A stretch of 64,000 nt of DNA from Permianibacter aggregans. Lineage in GTDB: Bacteria; Pseudomonadota; Gammaproteobacteria; Enterobacterales; Permianibacteraceae. Where the stretch lies: positions 248,001 through 312,000 of the forward strand of contig NZ_CP037953.1 in assembly GCF_009756665.1 (NCBI RefSeq), given 5' to 3'. The translations under genes and the position numbers were made by a program. This document shows, in pieces, positions 30,116 through 38,495 of the stretch. The first letter of the stretch is position 1. Each line of letters starts with the position of its first letter. The notes beneath the pieces were generated by a model. That model was not told the DNA's origin. It was given only the letters and a program-made list of their open reading frames with translations, and did not search any database.

Positions 30116-30909
30116 CCGAACTTGCCGTCATGAGTTTCAACATTCGCTACGGTGAGGCACCTGATGCTGAAAACGCCTGGTCATTCCGTAAAGATGCTGT
30201 TATTGCCATGCTGGCAGAGCACCGCCCTGCTCTCCTCGGTTTGCAAGAAGCAATGGGCTATCAGATCGATACCATCCGCAATGCATTTCCGCAGTATGGC
30301 TTCATCGGTCGCGGTCATCTGACAGGAAACTATTCGGAAGAGCATGCCGCGATACTCTTCGATCAACAGGTACTGAGCCCGCTGCAACACGATACCTTCT
30401 GGTATGCCGATACGCCGGAAATACCCGGTTCAAAAAGCTGGGGGAATAAAATTCCTCGAACCTGTAGTTGGGCACAGTTTCTCTGGATGAAAACGGAGCA
30501 GACTTTCCGTGTTTACAACTCTCACTGGGATCACGAACAGGAAGCGCTACGGGAGAAAAGCGCCCAGCAATTGCTACAGCAAATCTCGCGGCAGGCAACA
30601 ACGAAAGATCCCGTGATTGTGCTCGGTGATTTCAATTGCGGAGAATCGGCATCAGCTTTCCGTCAGTTACTAACCAGTACCGAACTGACGCTACAAGACA
30701 GTTATCGCCTTCTCCACCCGAACGCCACGGATGTCGGTAGCTTTCATCAGTTCACAGGCGCTCGAGCTGGTGAAAAAATTGACGCGATACTCGTTTCCCC
30801 ACACTGGCAAGTCAAAGCGGCGGAAATTATCAGCAGTAAATTTTCACAACGTTACCCCTCTGACCATTTTCCGGTCACCGCTACCTTATCGCTAATTCAA
30901 AGCCTTTAA
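30112..30909 (+). CDS. Endonuclease/exonuclease/phosphatase family protein
   Basis: 265-residue cytoplasmic member of the EEP metal-dependent phosphoesterase fold. Visible catalytic blocks are MSFNIRYGE at the start, LLGLQEAMGYQ (metal-binding Glu), VYNSHWDHEQEALR, VLGDFNCGESA and the C-terminal YPSDHFPVTATL. There is no signal peptide. It overlaps ybaL by four bases (ATGA), so it is translated with it. The substrate (nucleic acid, phospholipid or sugar phosphate) cannot be deduced. Confidence 0.85.
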   Translation: MTELAVMSFNIRYGEAPDAENAWSFRKDAVIAMLAEHRPALLGLQEAMGYQIDTIRNAFPQYGFIGRGHLTGNYSEEHAAILFDQQVLSPLQHDTFWYADTPEIPGSKSWGNKIPRTCSWAQFLWMKTEQTFRVYNSHWDHEQEALREKSAQQLLQQISRQATTKDPVIVLGDFNCGESASAFRQLLTSTELTLQDSYRLLHPNATDVGSFHQFTGARAGEKIDAILVSPHWQVKAAEIISSKFSQRYPSDHFPVTATLSLIQSL

Positions 30910-30942
30910 AAATGGCCTTGATTGAGTATCAGCTACACGCAC

Positions 30943-31593
30943 TCAAAGCCTGGCGCCAAATCGCTCGGTTCTTGGCAGGAAATAGTTTTTCGGATCCAGT
31001 GACAACACCACATGAGTGGAACGCCCGACGATTTCCTTTCTCGGTACAAAACCAATCACCCGTGAATCGGCGCTATTGTCACGATTGTCGCCAAGCACCA
31101 GGTAGTGGCCGGCAGGAACCGTCACCGCCGGAAAGCTGGACCAAGGCCTTTCCGCGTTGGCCACCGCGATACGATGAGAGATGCCAGTCATTTCAATGCG
31201 TCGTAGATCACCATAGGTGGCGGTTTCGAGATACATCGCCGCTTGCTTTTGACCATTGATGAACAATTCGTTGTTCAGCAATGCCACCCGATCTCCCGGC
31301 AAGCCAATCACACGTTTCACCAGTCGCTTTTCAGAAACCGCCGAATCAAATATCACGATATCGCCGCGCGCCGGGTCAGCCAGTTTCAGCAGAGAAATAT
31401 GAGTGAAAGGAACGCGTATGTCGTAGGCCATCTTGTTGACGAAAACTCGATCACCTTCCAGAATCGTCGGCTTCATCGAGCCGGTCGGCACATCATTCCA
31501 GTCGGCAAATGAACTGCGAAATACCAGCATCAGCACAACAAACACGATAAAGCCTTTGTGTTGACGCCATTGACGCCTCGTCCAGTTTTTCAT
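30943..31593 (-). CDS. lepB: Signal peptidase I
   Basis: Membrane-bound protease that removes signal peptides from exported proteins. The 216-residue protein has one N-terminal helix (FIVFVVLMLVF), the catalytic Ser in VPTGSMKPTI near 43, the general-base Lys in LVKRVIGLPGDRV near 96-107, and the GDNRDNSADSRVIGFV box. The ATG at 31593 follows AAGGAA. It is shorter than E. coli LepB (324) and has only one membrane segment, so it may be a second copy rather than the housekeeping lepB, which usually lies beside lepA and rnc. Confidence 0.88.
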   Translation of the reverse strand: MKNWTRRQWRQHKGFIVFVVLMLVFRSSFADWNDVPTGSMKPTILEGDRVFVNKMAYDIRVPFTHISLLKLADPARGDIVIFDSAVSEKRLVKRVIGLPGDRVALLNNELFINGQKQAAMYLETATYGDLRRIEMTGISHRIAVANAERPWSSFPAVTVPAGHYLVLGDNRDNSADSRVIGFVPRKEIVGRSTHVVLSLDPKNYFLPRTERFGARL

Positions 31594-31705
31594 ATTGATT
31601 CCTTGGAGTTTAACCATGACTGCTTTTCGGCACGCGGTTCAGCGAATTGGTTCCGGTTGGCACGGTAACAAGGTTTTTCAGCGAGGCATTCGCGATCCCT
31701 CAGAC

Positions 31706-32299
31706 TTACTGGCGCCGCCAAACCAGAATCCGGTTGTTGGCTGGCATCGGATGGTCGGCAACAAAGCATATGCCGTGTTGGTTTGCCAGCTGATTCAGAT
31801 CGGAAAAATCGCGAATGCCGCTTTCGGGATCACGTGCGCGCAGCATCGCGTCAAACTGGCGGTTGCTGTCGCTGGTGTATTGACCATCAAAATTGAATGG
31901 CCCATACAGACAGAAATGGCCTCCCGGTTTCAGCACCTGGCTGACGCCCGTGAAGCAACGTTGCACTTCCGGCCAGCTCATGATGTGGGCTGTATTGGCG
32001 GAGAACACGCCATCAAATTGCTGTTTGGGCCATTCGCCGTTGACATCCAAGGTTATCGCTGCTGGCTGGTTTGTCAGGCCCGCCTCTGTTCGCCAGGCCT
32101 CAATGCCAGGTTGATGAACCGCGACATCCGATGCCTGCCAGATCAGATGCGGCAGCTGGCCGGCAAAATAGGCCGCATGCTGTCCGGTGCCACTGCCAAC
32201 CTCCAACACTCGATGGCAATCGGCGAAATACTCGCGAATCACCGCCAATATTGGCGCCTTGTTGTTCTCACAGGCTTGGGAAAACGGTTTTTCCTGCAT
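31706..32299 (-). CDS. DUF938-family class I SAM-dependent methyltransferase
   Basis: 197-residue protein with the DUF938 opening KPFSQACENNKAPIL, a SAM-binding glycine loop VLEVGSGTGQHAAYFA near 34-49, and GVFSANTAHIMSWPEVQ and CLYGPFNFDGQYTSDSN blocks typical of this family. The ATG at 32299 is preceded by GGAGGTAAG, an excellent ribosome-binding site. It lies 112 bases upstream of lepB on the same strand. Its substrate is unknown. Confidence 0.85.
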   Translation of the reverse strand: MQEKPFSQACENNKAPILAVIREYFADCHRVLEVGSGTGQHAAYFAGQLPHLIWQASDVAVHQPGIEAWRTEAGLTNQPAAITLDVNGEWPKQQFDGVFSANTAHIMSWPEVQRCFTGVSQVLKPGGHFCLYGPFNFDGQYTSDSNRQFDAMLRARDPESGIRDFSDLNQLANQHGICFVADHPMPANNRILVWRRQ

Positions 32300-32426
32300 A
32301 CGCTTACCTCCATTCAGAGCCATCTAGCCTAAAGCATTCTGCCCCGCCGATCTGCAGGCGATTGGCGTCGCCGCCAATTTCACCTAGGATGAATGATGCG
32401 GGTCGTCATATTGGTTGTTACGGACC

Positions 32427-34256
32427 ATGAGTTCGCCGAAAAAACCTGTCACAACAATAAAAATCGGTTGGGCATTCGCTGGCTGTCTGCTGCTGTTATT
32501 GGCTGCCAGCCATTTGCCATTGATGCATCGGCTGGATTTTTTCTGGCTGGATACGCTGACGCATTGGCGGGCCATGCAGCGCGAGCCGCCAAGTGACATT
32601 GTATTAATAGATATCGACACCTATAGCATCGAAGCGATGGCGCCGGAAGTCGGTGCTTGGCCTTGGCCTCGTGCCACCCATGCCTATCTACTGGAATGGC
32701 TCAATGAGCAAGGCGCCAAAGCGATTGTGTTCGACATCTGGTTCAGCGAGGCCTCGCTTTACCTGAAAGAAATGGACAGCTATTTCGCGGAAGTCCTGGC
32801 CAACCACGACAACATCTATATGCCAACACTGCTGTACAGCGGTGAAGCTCATAACGTGAAAAATCTGGCCGAGCGTTCGCGCTTTCACCCGTTCATCGAA
32901 CCGACCGCGCGAGCCGACAACAACGCCAAAGCCGATGTGCTTTGGCCGGCACTCGGGCAACCGGAACACTGGCGGCTCGGGCTGATCAATTTTCTTTCAG
33001 AGCCGGATGGTATCGGCCGTCAATATCATGTTCATATCGAAAAGAATGGTTGGCGGTTTTTCAGTTTGCCGGCCATCGTTGCCAGAGATTTTGCTTATCC
33101 ACTGCCGGAGCACTCACCGATTCGGCTGGATTGGTTTGGCAAACGGCCACCGATTCAAACCCTTTCCTATCACGATGTGTTTCAGCAGGTTAAAAGTGGT
33201 GCGGCGAACTCAACATTGAAAGACAAATTCGTTTTCATTGGTTCCACCGCCACCGGCAATCACGATCTGAAGCCGACAGCGCTGGATTCGCAATACCCAG
33301 CGGTCTATATGCTGATCACGGCGTTCGATAATTTGCGCAGCGGAGAGCAACTGCACTGGTCGCCATGGTATGCCGTGTGGGCTGGCTTGCCGGCACTGCT
33401 GCTAATGTGGCTCGTGGTCGTTGCCGAGTTGAGTTATTGGCGTGTCGTCGCTGCCGCATTGGTGATGACGGCCGCACTGGTTGTCGCCAGTTTTCTTGGC
33501 ATTCATCAGGCTGTGCTGATTCCGATCATCAGTCCATTGCTGGTTGTCATCGTGTTTCTCTTTGCTTGCGCCGTTTTGCGCTACTTGCAAGCGCGCGATG
33601 AACGCAAAAGCACCGTGGAATTGTTTGGCCGCTTTCTCGATAAGAACGTCGTTCAGCAATTGATCGATTCCGGACTGACCGAAACCAGCCAACTCGCCCA
33701 GGAACGCGTGATCACCGTGCTGTTCTCTGATATCCGCGGCTTTACCACGCTGTCCGAACAGCACAATGCGGCAACAATCATGCGGCTGTTGAACCAGTAT
33801 TTCACAACACAGGTTGATGTGATCTTCAAACATCAGGGTACGCTCGACAAATTTATCGGCGACGCCATCATGGCGTTCTGGGGCGCACCACTCGACGATG
33901 CCAAACACGCCGAGCATGCCATTCAGGCCGCCATGGACATGTCTGATGCACTCGACGCTTTCTGTCGGGAACAGCAATTAACCGGCTTCGATATCGGCAT
34001 TGGCATACACACCGGCCCTGCGGTGATCGGCATGCTCGGTGCCCAGCAGCGAATGGACTATACGGCCATCGGCGACACGGTCAATCTGGCCAGCCGTCTG
34101 GAAGGTTTGACCAAAGGCGTTGCCCGAATTCTGGTATCTGAGGCCACGCGTGCCAGTTGCCCCGAGGCCTTTGACTTCGTGCCGCACGGGGAATATAAAG
34201 TCAAAGGACGCAGTGAAGCCGTCAGGGTGTTTGAACCACGGAGTACGCACCGATGA
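32427..34256 (+). CDS. CHASE2-domain class III adenylate cyclase
   Basis: 609-residue membrane cyclase: N-terminal helix, a periplasmic CHASE2 sensor (residues about 40-310), three membrane helices (about 315-385) and a class III cyclase domain. Metal-binding Asp is in LFSDIRGFTTLS and the second in FIGDAIMAFWG. The base-reading positions are Lys in LDKFIGD and Asp in MDYTAIGD, which favour ATP over GTP. NLASRLEG supplies the transition-state Asn and Arg. It overlaps the SH3 gene by four bases, so an operon cyclase-SH3-M48 is likely. The CHASE2 ligand is unknown. Confidence 0.9.
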   Translation: MSSPKKPVTTIKIGWAFAGCLLLLLAASHLPLMHRLDFFWLDTLTHWRAMQREPPSDIVLIDIDTYSIEAMAPEVGAWPWPRATHAYLLEWLNEQGAKAIVFDIWFSEASLYLKEMDSYFAEVLANHDNIYMPTLLYSGEAHNVKNLAERSRFHPFIEPTARADNNAKADVLWPALGQPEHWRLGLINFLSEPDGIGRQYHVHIEKNGWRFFSLPAIVARDFAYPLPEHSPIRLDWFGKRPPIQTLSYHDVFQQVKSGAANSTLKDKFVFIGSTATGNHDLKPTALDSQYPAVYMLITAFDNLRSGEQLHWSPWYAVWAGLPALLLMWLVVVAELSYWRVVAAALVMTAALVVASFLGIHQAVLIPIISPLLVVIVFLFACAVLRYLQARDERKSTVELFGRFLDKNVVQQLIDSGLTETSQLAQERVITVLFSDIRGFTTLSEQHNAATIMRLLNQYFTTQVDVIFKHQGTLDKFIGDAIMAFWGAPLDDAKHAEHAIQAAMDMSDALDAFCREQQLTGFDIGIGIHTGPAVIGMLGAQQRMDYTAIGDTVNLASRLEGLTKGVARILVSEATRASCPEAFDFVPHGEYKVKGRSEAVRVFEPRSTHR

Positions 34257-34735
34257 AATCGACAAAAATAACACTGACACTGATTTTATTGCTTGCTGTG
34301 CCGTGCTCGTTCGCAGCACCAAGTCAATCCGGACAACTGGTTACCGATGCTGAACTGAAATCACAACCCGAGCCAAAAGCGCCAACTCTGTTGGCACTGA
34401 AACAAGGACAAACGCTGGCAATCAAGGAACGACGTGGTGGCTGGTATGCCGCTGATGTCGATACTACCGGCGGCTGGGTGCGCATGCTGCATGTGCGGAT
34501 GATTGGCGATATCGAGTCCCATGCTTCCAGCTCAGCAAAAAGTCTGACTCAAGTCAGGCGTGGTGATTCAACGATTGCCACAGGCATACGCGGGCTTTCC
34601 GAACAACAACTGAAACAGGCCAAGGAAAATCTGCCGGAACTGAAGCGTCTGGATCGCTGGTCGGCCAATGACAAAGAGGCCGCGCAATTTGCCAAAGAAG
34701 GCCGGCTGCCGGCCGCAAAGAAAGGAGGCAAATAA
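34253..34735 (+). CDS. Secreted SH3-domain protein
   Basis: 160 residues: signal peptide (MKSTKITLTLILLLAVPCSFA), then a bacterial SH3-like domain (residues about 28-85, ending GGWYAADVDTTGGWVRMLHVRM), then a polar helical tail ending AAKKGGK. Such domains often bind cell-wall peptides. It overlaps the cyclase gene by four bases and the M48 gene starts two bases after its stop, so all three are co-translated. Confidence 0.82.
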   Translation: MKSTKITLTLILLLAVPCSFAAPSQSGQLVTDAELKSQPEPKAPTLLALKQGQTLAIKERRGGWYAADVDTTGGWVRMLHVRMIGDIESHASSSAKSLTQVRRGDSTIATGIRGLSEQQLKQAKENLPELKRLDRWSANDKEAAQFAKEGRLPAAKKGGK

Positions 34736-34736
34736 T

Positions 34737-35606
34737 ATGCGCGCTCGTCTGATGTTGTTGCTGGGTTGCACACTGTTGCTCGATGGCTGTGGTGGACTCA
34801 AAGGTGTCCGCGTTGGCAATTACAATCTTGATCCGCTTCTCTCGGCTGGTCAGAAGGTAGCTGATGCGCAAGAGGTTTCAGAGCCAGCAGAAATCGATAT
34901 CGGTATGCATATGGCCGCAACCTTGGTTGGTGCCGCACCGCTGGACAACGATGAAACGGCTCAGCGCTACCTCAATCGTATCGGTCGGCTGTTGACGCTG
35001 CATTCTTCGCGTCCGCAACTGCCGTGGAAGTTCGGTATTCTCCGTGACGATAATATCAATGCTTTTGCCGCACCGGGCGGTTATGTCTTTGTCACCCGCG
35101 GCATGCTCGCACAGCTCGAATCGGAAGCGGAACTCGCCGGTGTATTGGCGCACGAGATTGCACACGTCGAACAAAAGCATCATCTGAAAGCGATACAGAA
35201 GGACAATCTGACGGGTGCCGCGGCGGATATTCTCGGCGCGGTAAGCGATCATCAAATCAGCAAATCCGGTGGTCGATATAGCGGCCTGAAAAAAGACGCT
35301 GTTGACAAAGTGGTCGGTGCTTCGCGTGTGCTTTATGCCCGCGGATTGGACCGTGACGATGAACACGCTGCGGATACCAGTGCCATCGCACTGATGAGTG
35401 CCGCCGGCTACGACCCTTGGGCGTTTGTTGCCGTGTTGCAAAAATTGGAAGCGCGCCAGAGCGGCGATTCCGGCATGGCGCTGCTGCTGAAAACCCATCC
35501 AAACCCGACGGCGCGTATCGCCTCCGTCAGCCGCCAGCCTCAGCTCGCCGCATTGGATGGTCAAGGTCAGACGCTAGCCGAACGCTTTCGCCTGCACATC
35601 AAGTAG
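34737..35606 (+). CDS. M48-family zinc metallopeptidase lipoprotein
   Basis: 289 residues from the ATG at 34737, which follows AAAGGAGG. A lipoprotein signal (MRARLMLLLGCTLLLDGC) precedes an M48 domain with HEIAH in VLAHEIAHVEQKHH near 137-141 and the third ligand Glu in DRDDEHAADTSAI near 205. The segment between them is like LoiP/YcaL-type envelope proteases. It is last in the cyclase operon, placing a quality-control protease under the same control as a cAMP-producing sensor. Confidence 0.88.
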   Translation: MRARLMLLLGCTLLLDGCGGLKGVRVGNYNLDPLLSAGQKVADAQEVSEPAEIDIGMHMAATLVGAAPLDNDETAQRYLNRIGRLLTLHSSRPQLPWKFGILRDDNINAFAAPGGYVFVTRGMLAQLESEAELAGVLAHEIAHVEQKHHLKAIQKDNLTGAAADILGAVSDHQISKSGGRYSGLKKDAVDKVVGASRVLYARGLDRDDEHAADTSAIALMSAAGYDPWAFVAVLQKLEARQSGDSGMALLLKTHPNPTARIASVSRQPQLAALDGQGQTLAERFRLHIK

Positions 35607-35676
35607 CGCGGAAACCTTCATCAACACTTTTGGCGGTGCCGACTTTTTAGATAAACCGCTTCCGGGATAAATTGCG

Positions 35677-36828
35677 TCAGAGATAAGCCGACAGCGGCGC
35701 CGGTTTGGCAATGATATAGCCCTGAATGTATTGGCATTCAAGCGCTTGCAAGACATCGATTGCTTCCTGTGTCTCAATGCCTTCGGCGATGATTTCCAGC
35801 GACAGTTTTTTCGACAGCGCAATAATCGCTTCAACGATATGTCGACTGCGCTGATCGGTCATCATCTTGCGAATAAAGCTTTGATCGATTTTCAGCGTAT
35901 CGATATCAAACTCGTGCAAATAGGAAAGGCTGGAATAGCCGGTGCCGAAATCATCGAGCGCCACACGAACACCCAAGGCCTTGCATTGTTTAATCCAACG
36001 TTTCGCTGCTTCGCCGTCGGTCAGTGCCGATTCGGTGATTTCCAGTTTGACCCGCTGCGGATTGATGCCGGTCTCCGATAATGCCAACGACAGATGATCA
36101 AAAAATTCCGGATCACGGAATTGCATCGTCGATACATTGATGGAAATAAACGCCCCACTATGCGCTACACCAGCTTTGTTCGACTGCTGCTCCAACAGCT
36201 GTGCAATACGGCAGGCTTCGTGAACGATCCAGCGGCCCAACGGCACCATCAAACCGGAATCTTCTGCGAGTTGAATAAACAAATCCGGCCGAACCAATCC
36301 CTTCTCTGGATGTTGCCAACGCACCAGCGCTTCAAAACCGGCAATTTTTCTCGTGTAGATATCAGCGATTGGCTGCAGATAGATTTGCATCTCACCGGCG
36401 CCGAGGCCAGCCCGCAGTTCGTTTTCCAGCTTGATGCGGATAAGGCCGGCATCGGACGACACCAGCGCATCACGAGGCGGTAGTTCCGGGTGTAATTGCT
36501 GGCGCAGCCGATTAAGCAGTACGGTCAGCAATAAATGCATGACCGGGTCGGCACTGGCCAGCCGTGAAACCAATTGATCGCGTTCAATGACGGTCAGGCG
36601 GACATCGGTTTTCGCGATGGCCGTTGCCGAGCGAGGACCGGCATCGAGCATTGCCATCTCGCCAAGAATTTCCCCGGCCCGTACGCAGCCAATGACCCGC
36701 TCCACGCCCGAAACATTGGCCAGGATGACCACCTCGCCGACTTCGACCACATAGGCACAATCGGCATCATCGCCATCCCTGAACAGCGTTTCCCCTTTTG
36801 CCAGGGCTTTTGACTGCAGCGCTGCCAT
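35677..36828 (-). CDS. Cyclic-nucleotide-binding EAL phosphodiesterase
   Basis: 383-residue cytoplasmic protein joining an N-terminal cNMP-binding domain (residues about 8-120) to a C-terminal EAL domain. The phosphate-binding cassette is intact: GEMAMLDAGPRSATAIA has both the ribose-binding Glu and the phosphate-binding Arg-Ser. The EAL domain retains its catalytic set: EAL in FEALVRWQH, Asn in SINVST, Glu in LEITESAL, Asp-Asp in LDDFGTGYSS, Lys in LKIDQSF and EGIET. It is expected to hydrolyse c-di-GMP under control of cAMP or cGMP. The ATG at 36828 follows AAGGAG; the frame extends 26 codons upstream. Confidence 0.9.
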   Translation of the reverse strand: MAALQSKALAKGETLFRDGDDADCAYVVEVGEVVILANVSGVERVIGCVRAGEILGEMAMLDAGPRSATAIAKTDVRLTVIERDQLVSRLASADPVMHLLLTVLLNRLRQQLHPELPPRDALVSSDAGLIRIKLENELRAGLGAGEMQIYLQPIADIYTRKIAGFEALVRWQHPEKGLVRPDLFIQLAEDSGLMVPLGRWIVHEACRIAQLLEQQSNKAGVAHSGAFISINVSTMQFRDPEFFDHLSLALSETGINPQRVKLEITESALTDGEAAKRWIKQCKALGVRVALDDFGTGYSSLSYLHEFDIDTLKIDQSFIRKMMTDQRSRHIVEAIIALSKKLSLEIIAEGIETQEAIDVLQALECQYIQGYIIAKPAPLSAYL

Positions 36829-37024
36829 ACCCCACTCCTTGGTTACAACGAGGTAATCATTGCGAACTTCGTCACAGTATAGGCCGGTAAAGCCATCACC
36901 GCACAAGGGGAATTTTGGATGGCCAGTTTGAGTGGCGGTTAACGGTCGACTCGCTGGGTCTTGCTGCTACGTTCAACCAGATCGATATACTTTGTCGATA
37001 ACCGTCGTTGAGGAAAGGTGCGCC

Positions 37025-37363
37025 ATGCTGGCCAAAATCAATATTCGAGAACAACTTGCCGGTATCGATGAGTACTGGTCGCAGAAAATCATCGGCAACG
37101 CCAATGGTCAATTGTTCAAGCTAGCCAAGGGTATAGGCTCCACACGCTGGCATCAACACGACGACCAGGACGAGCTGTTCATCGTCTACAGCGGCAAACT
37201 GATCATCGAGCTGCGTGAGCAAACGATAACGCTGAATCCGGAAGAAATGTTCATCGTGCCAAAAGGCGTTGAGCACTGCCCAAGGGCCGAACCGGAAGCC
37301 GAATTCCTGATTGTTGGTTTGGCCATCACCTCAAATGCCGCCGGCGGCAAGCCCGAATACTGA
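37025..37363 (+). CDS. Cupin-domain protein
   Basis: 112-residue single-domain cupin. Metal-ligand motif 1 is seen as RWHQHDDQDELFIVYSG and motif 2 as PKGVEHCPRAEPEAEFLIVG, so it is likely to bind a metal. The start at 37025 (MLAKINIREQL) follows AGGAAAGG and is preferred to an upstream extension. Cupins of this size are seen as sugar isomerases, dioxygenases or sensors; the neighbours do not decide. Confidence 0.83.
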   Translation: MLAKINIREQLAGIDEYWSQKIIGNANGQLFKLAKGIGSTRWHQHDDQDELFIVYSGKLIIELREQTITLNPEEMFIVPKGVEHCPRAEPEAEFLIVGLAITSNAAGGKPEY

Positions 37364-37512
37364 ACTGCCCGCCAGCGGAAAATGCGTTAAATCGCCACGC
37401 GAGACACCTCCAGTGCTAAAAATCTATTCAGATTTTCTTAAGCCAGCTGTATACGCCCACCGGTTTGACTAGACTGCAGCCCAAGATTCTCTCGATCACT
37501 CAGGAGCGATTT

Positions 37513-37713
37513 ATGCCGTACGTCAATTTGCAGATCACTCGTGGCGCCAGTCGCGAACAAAAAGCGCAACTGGTCAAGGACATTACCGACTCGCTGGTCC
37601 GAAACCTCGGCAAAAAACCCGAGCACACACATATCGTGATTCAGGAAATTGCAGAGGAAAACTGGGGGTTCAGTGGCTTACTGACTGACGACTGGAAAAA
37701 ACGCCAGCAATAA
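37513..37713 (+). CDS. Tautomerase-family protein (4-oxalocrotonate tautomerase-like)
   Basis: 66 residues beginning MPYVNLQITRG. Removal of Met exposes the catalytic Pro1 required by the family, which fixes the start at 37513 despite an open frame upstream; an AGGAG lies before it. Residues 10-40 resemble 4-OT-like proteins, including EHTHIVIQEI. Its last 44 bases overlap the convergent VOC gene. Substrate unknown. Confidence 0.85.
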   Translation: MPYVNLQITRGASREQKAQLVKDITDSLVRNLGKKPEHTHIVIQEIAEENWGFSGLLTDDWKKRQQ

Positions 37714-38155
37714 CCAAGCAGCTACCGCACAAAACAGCGCCAACTTCTTCCGGAACAGCACCACCTTCAACTGTCGGCAACTCAACCAGAGCAAATTCGT
37801 TCTCATACAGGTCGAGGAAATGCGCAAACACCGCGCCTCCCTCTTTCACGGGCGACACATTGAACTGCTCGCCTCGCGAGCTCAGGTTCTGGTAGTCACG
37901 CTGAAGATCATTGGTATAGAACACAGCAACAGGTTGGCCAGCGGTCTGATTGCCAATGCGTTGCCGATCTGCTCGCCCTTCTGCCTGCATCAGCCAGATA
38001 CCCACATCCAGCTGTGACGGCAAGCGAACATGCACATAGCGCCGCTCACCCACCTTCATATCAACAAACTTTTCAAAGCCAGGTTTGCCGCAGTAGAAAT
38101 CCAAGGCTTCCTGATAATCGCGAACGAGGATAACCAAGCGACTGAGCGTCTCCAT
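37670..38155 (-). CDS. VOC-family protein (glyoxalase/dioxygenase fold)
   Basis: 161 residues. The opening METLSRLVILVRDYQEALDFYCGKPGF is a typical vicinal-oxygen-chelate start, with GAVFAHFLDLYENEFALVEL supplying the second half with a candidate metal-ligand Glu. The last 40 residues (from about EEVGAVLCGS) look non-conserved and the final 44 bases run antisense into the tautomerase gene, so the C-terminal tail may have been extended by loss of an earlier stop. RBS is AAAGGAA before the ATG at 38155. Confidence 0.78.
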   Translation of the reverse strand: METLSRLVILVRDYQEALDFYCGKPGFEKFVDMKVGERRYVHVRLPSQLDVGIWLMQAEGRADRQRIGNQTAGQPVAVFYTNDLQRDYQNLSSRGEQFNVSPVKEGGAVFAHFLDLYENEFALVELPTVEGGAVPEEVGAVLCGSCLVIAGVFSSRQSVSH

Positions 38156-38495
38156 GATGATTCCTTTCCAATGGTTCCGTTGTGAATTGGAATGCTAAGC
38201 GACTCGCCATCAAAAATAAATGAAGAATGCATTCAGTGCCCACTGTTCATACCTGTTCAGTGGCGTGCGGATTGATTCGTTTGCGCGGACGTTGTCGCCC
38301 ACGCTTTTGACTCATTTATTCGCTAACAGAAGAAAAAGTCACAATTCATTTCGTTGAAGCGTACTCAGAGAAAAACAACCTCCAATGACTGGCGCAACAT
38401 AGATCACACGGTCCTGAAGTCGTCGCATTACTGACATGTTCCGATCGTAATTTATCGCTCGCTGTTTTCTTTCACGAACTCACGCGAGGATACTC
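38156..38495. other. Intergenic stretch without recognised genes
   Basis: 340 bases between the divergent VOC and secreted EEP-family genes. I see no ORF with coding character, no RNA gene and no convincing repeat. It must hold the promoters for both genes. Confidence 0.5.

Noticed and set aside
30943-31593. Considered as the housekeeping lepB
   Set aside because: It is short, has one membrane helix and is not beside lepA-rnc, so the gene name is given for the family only.
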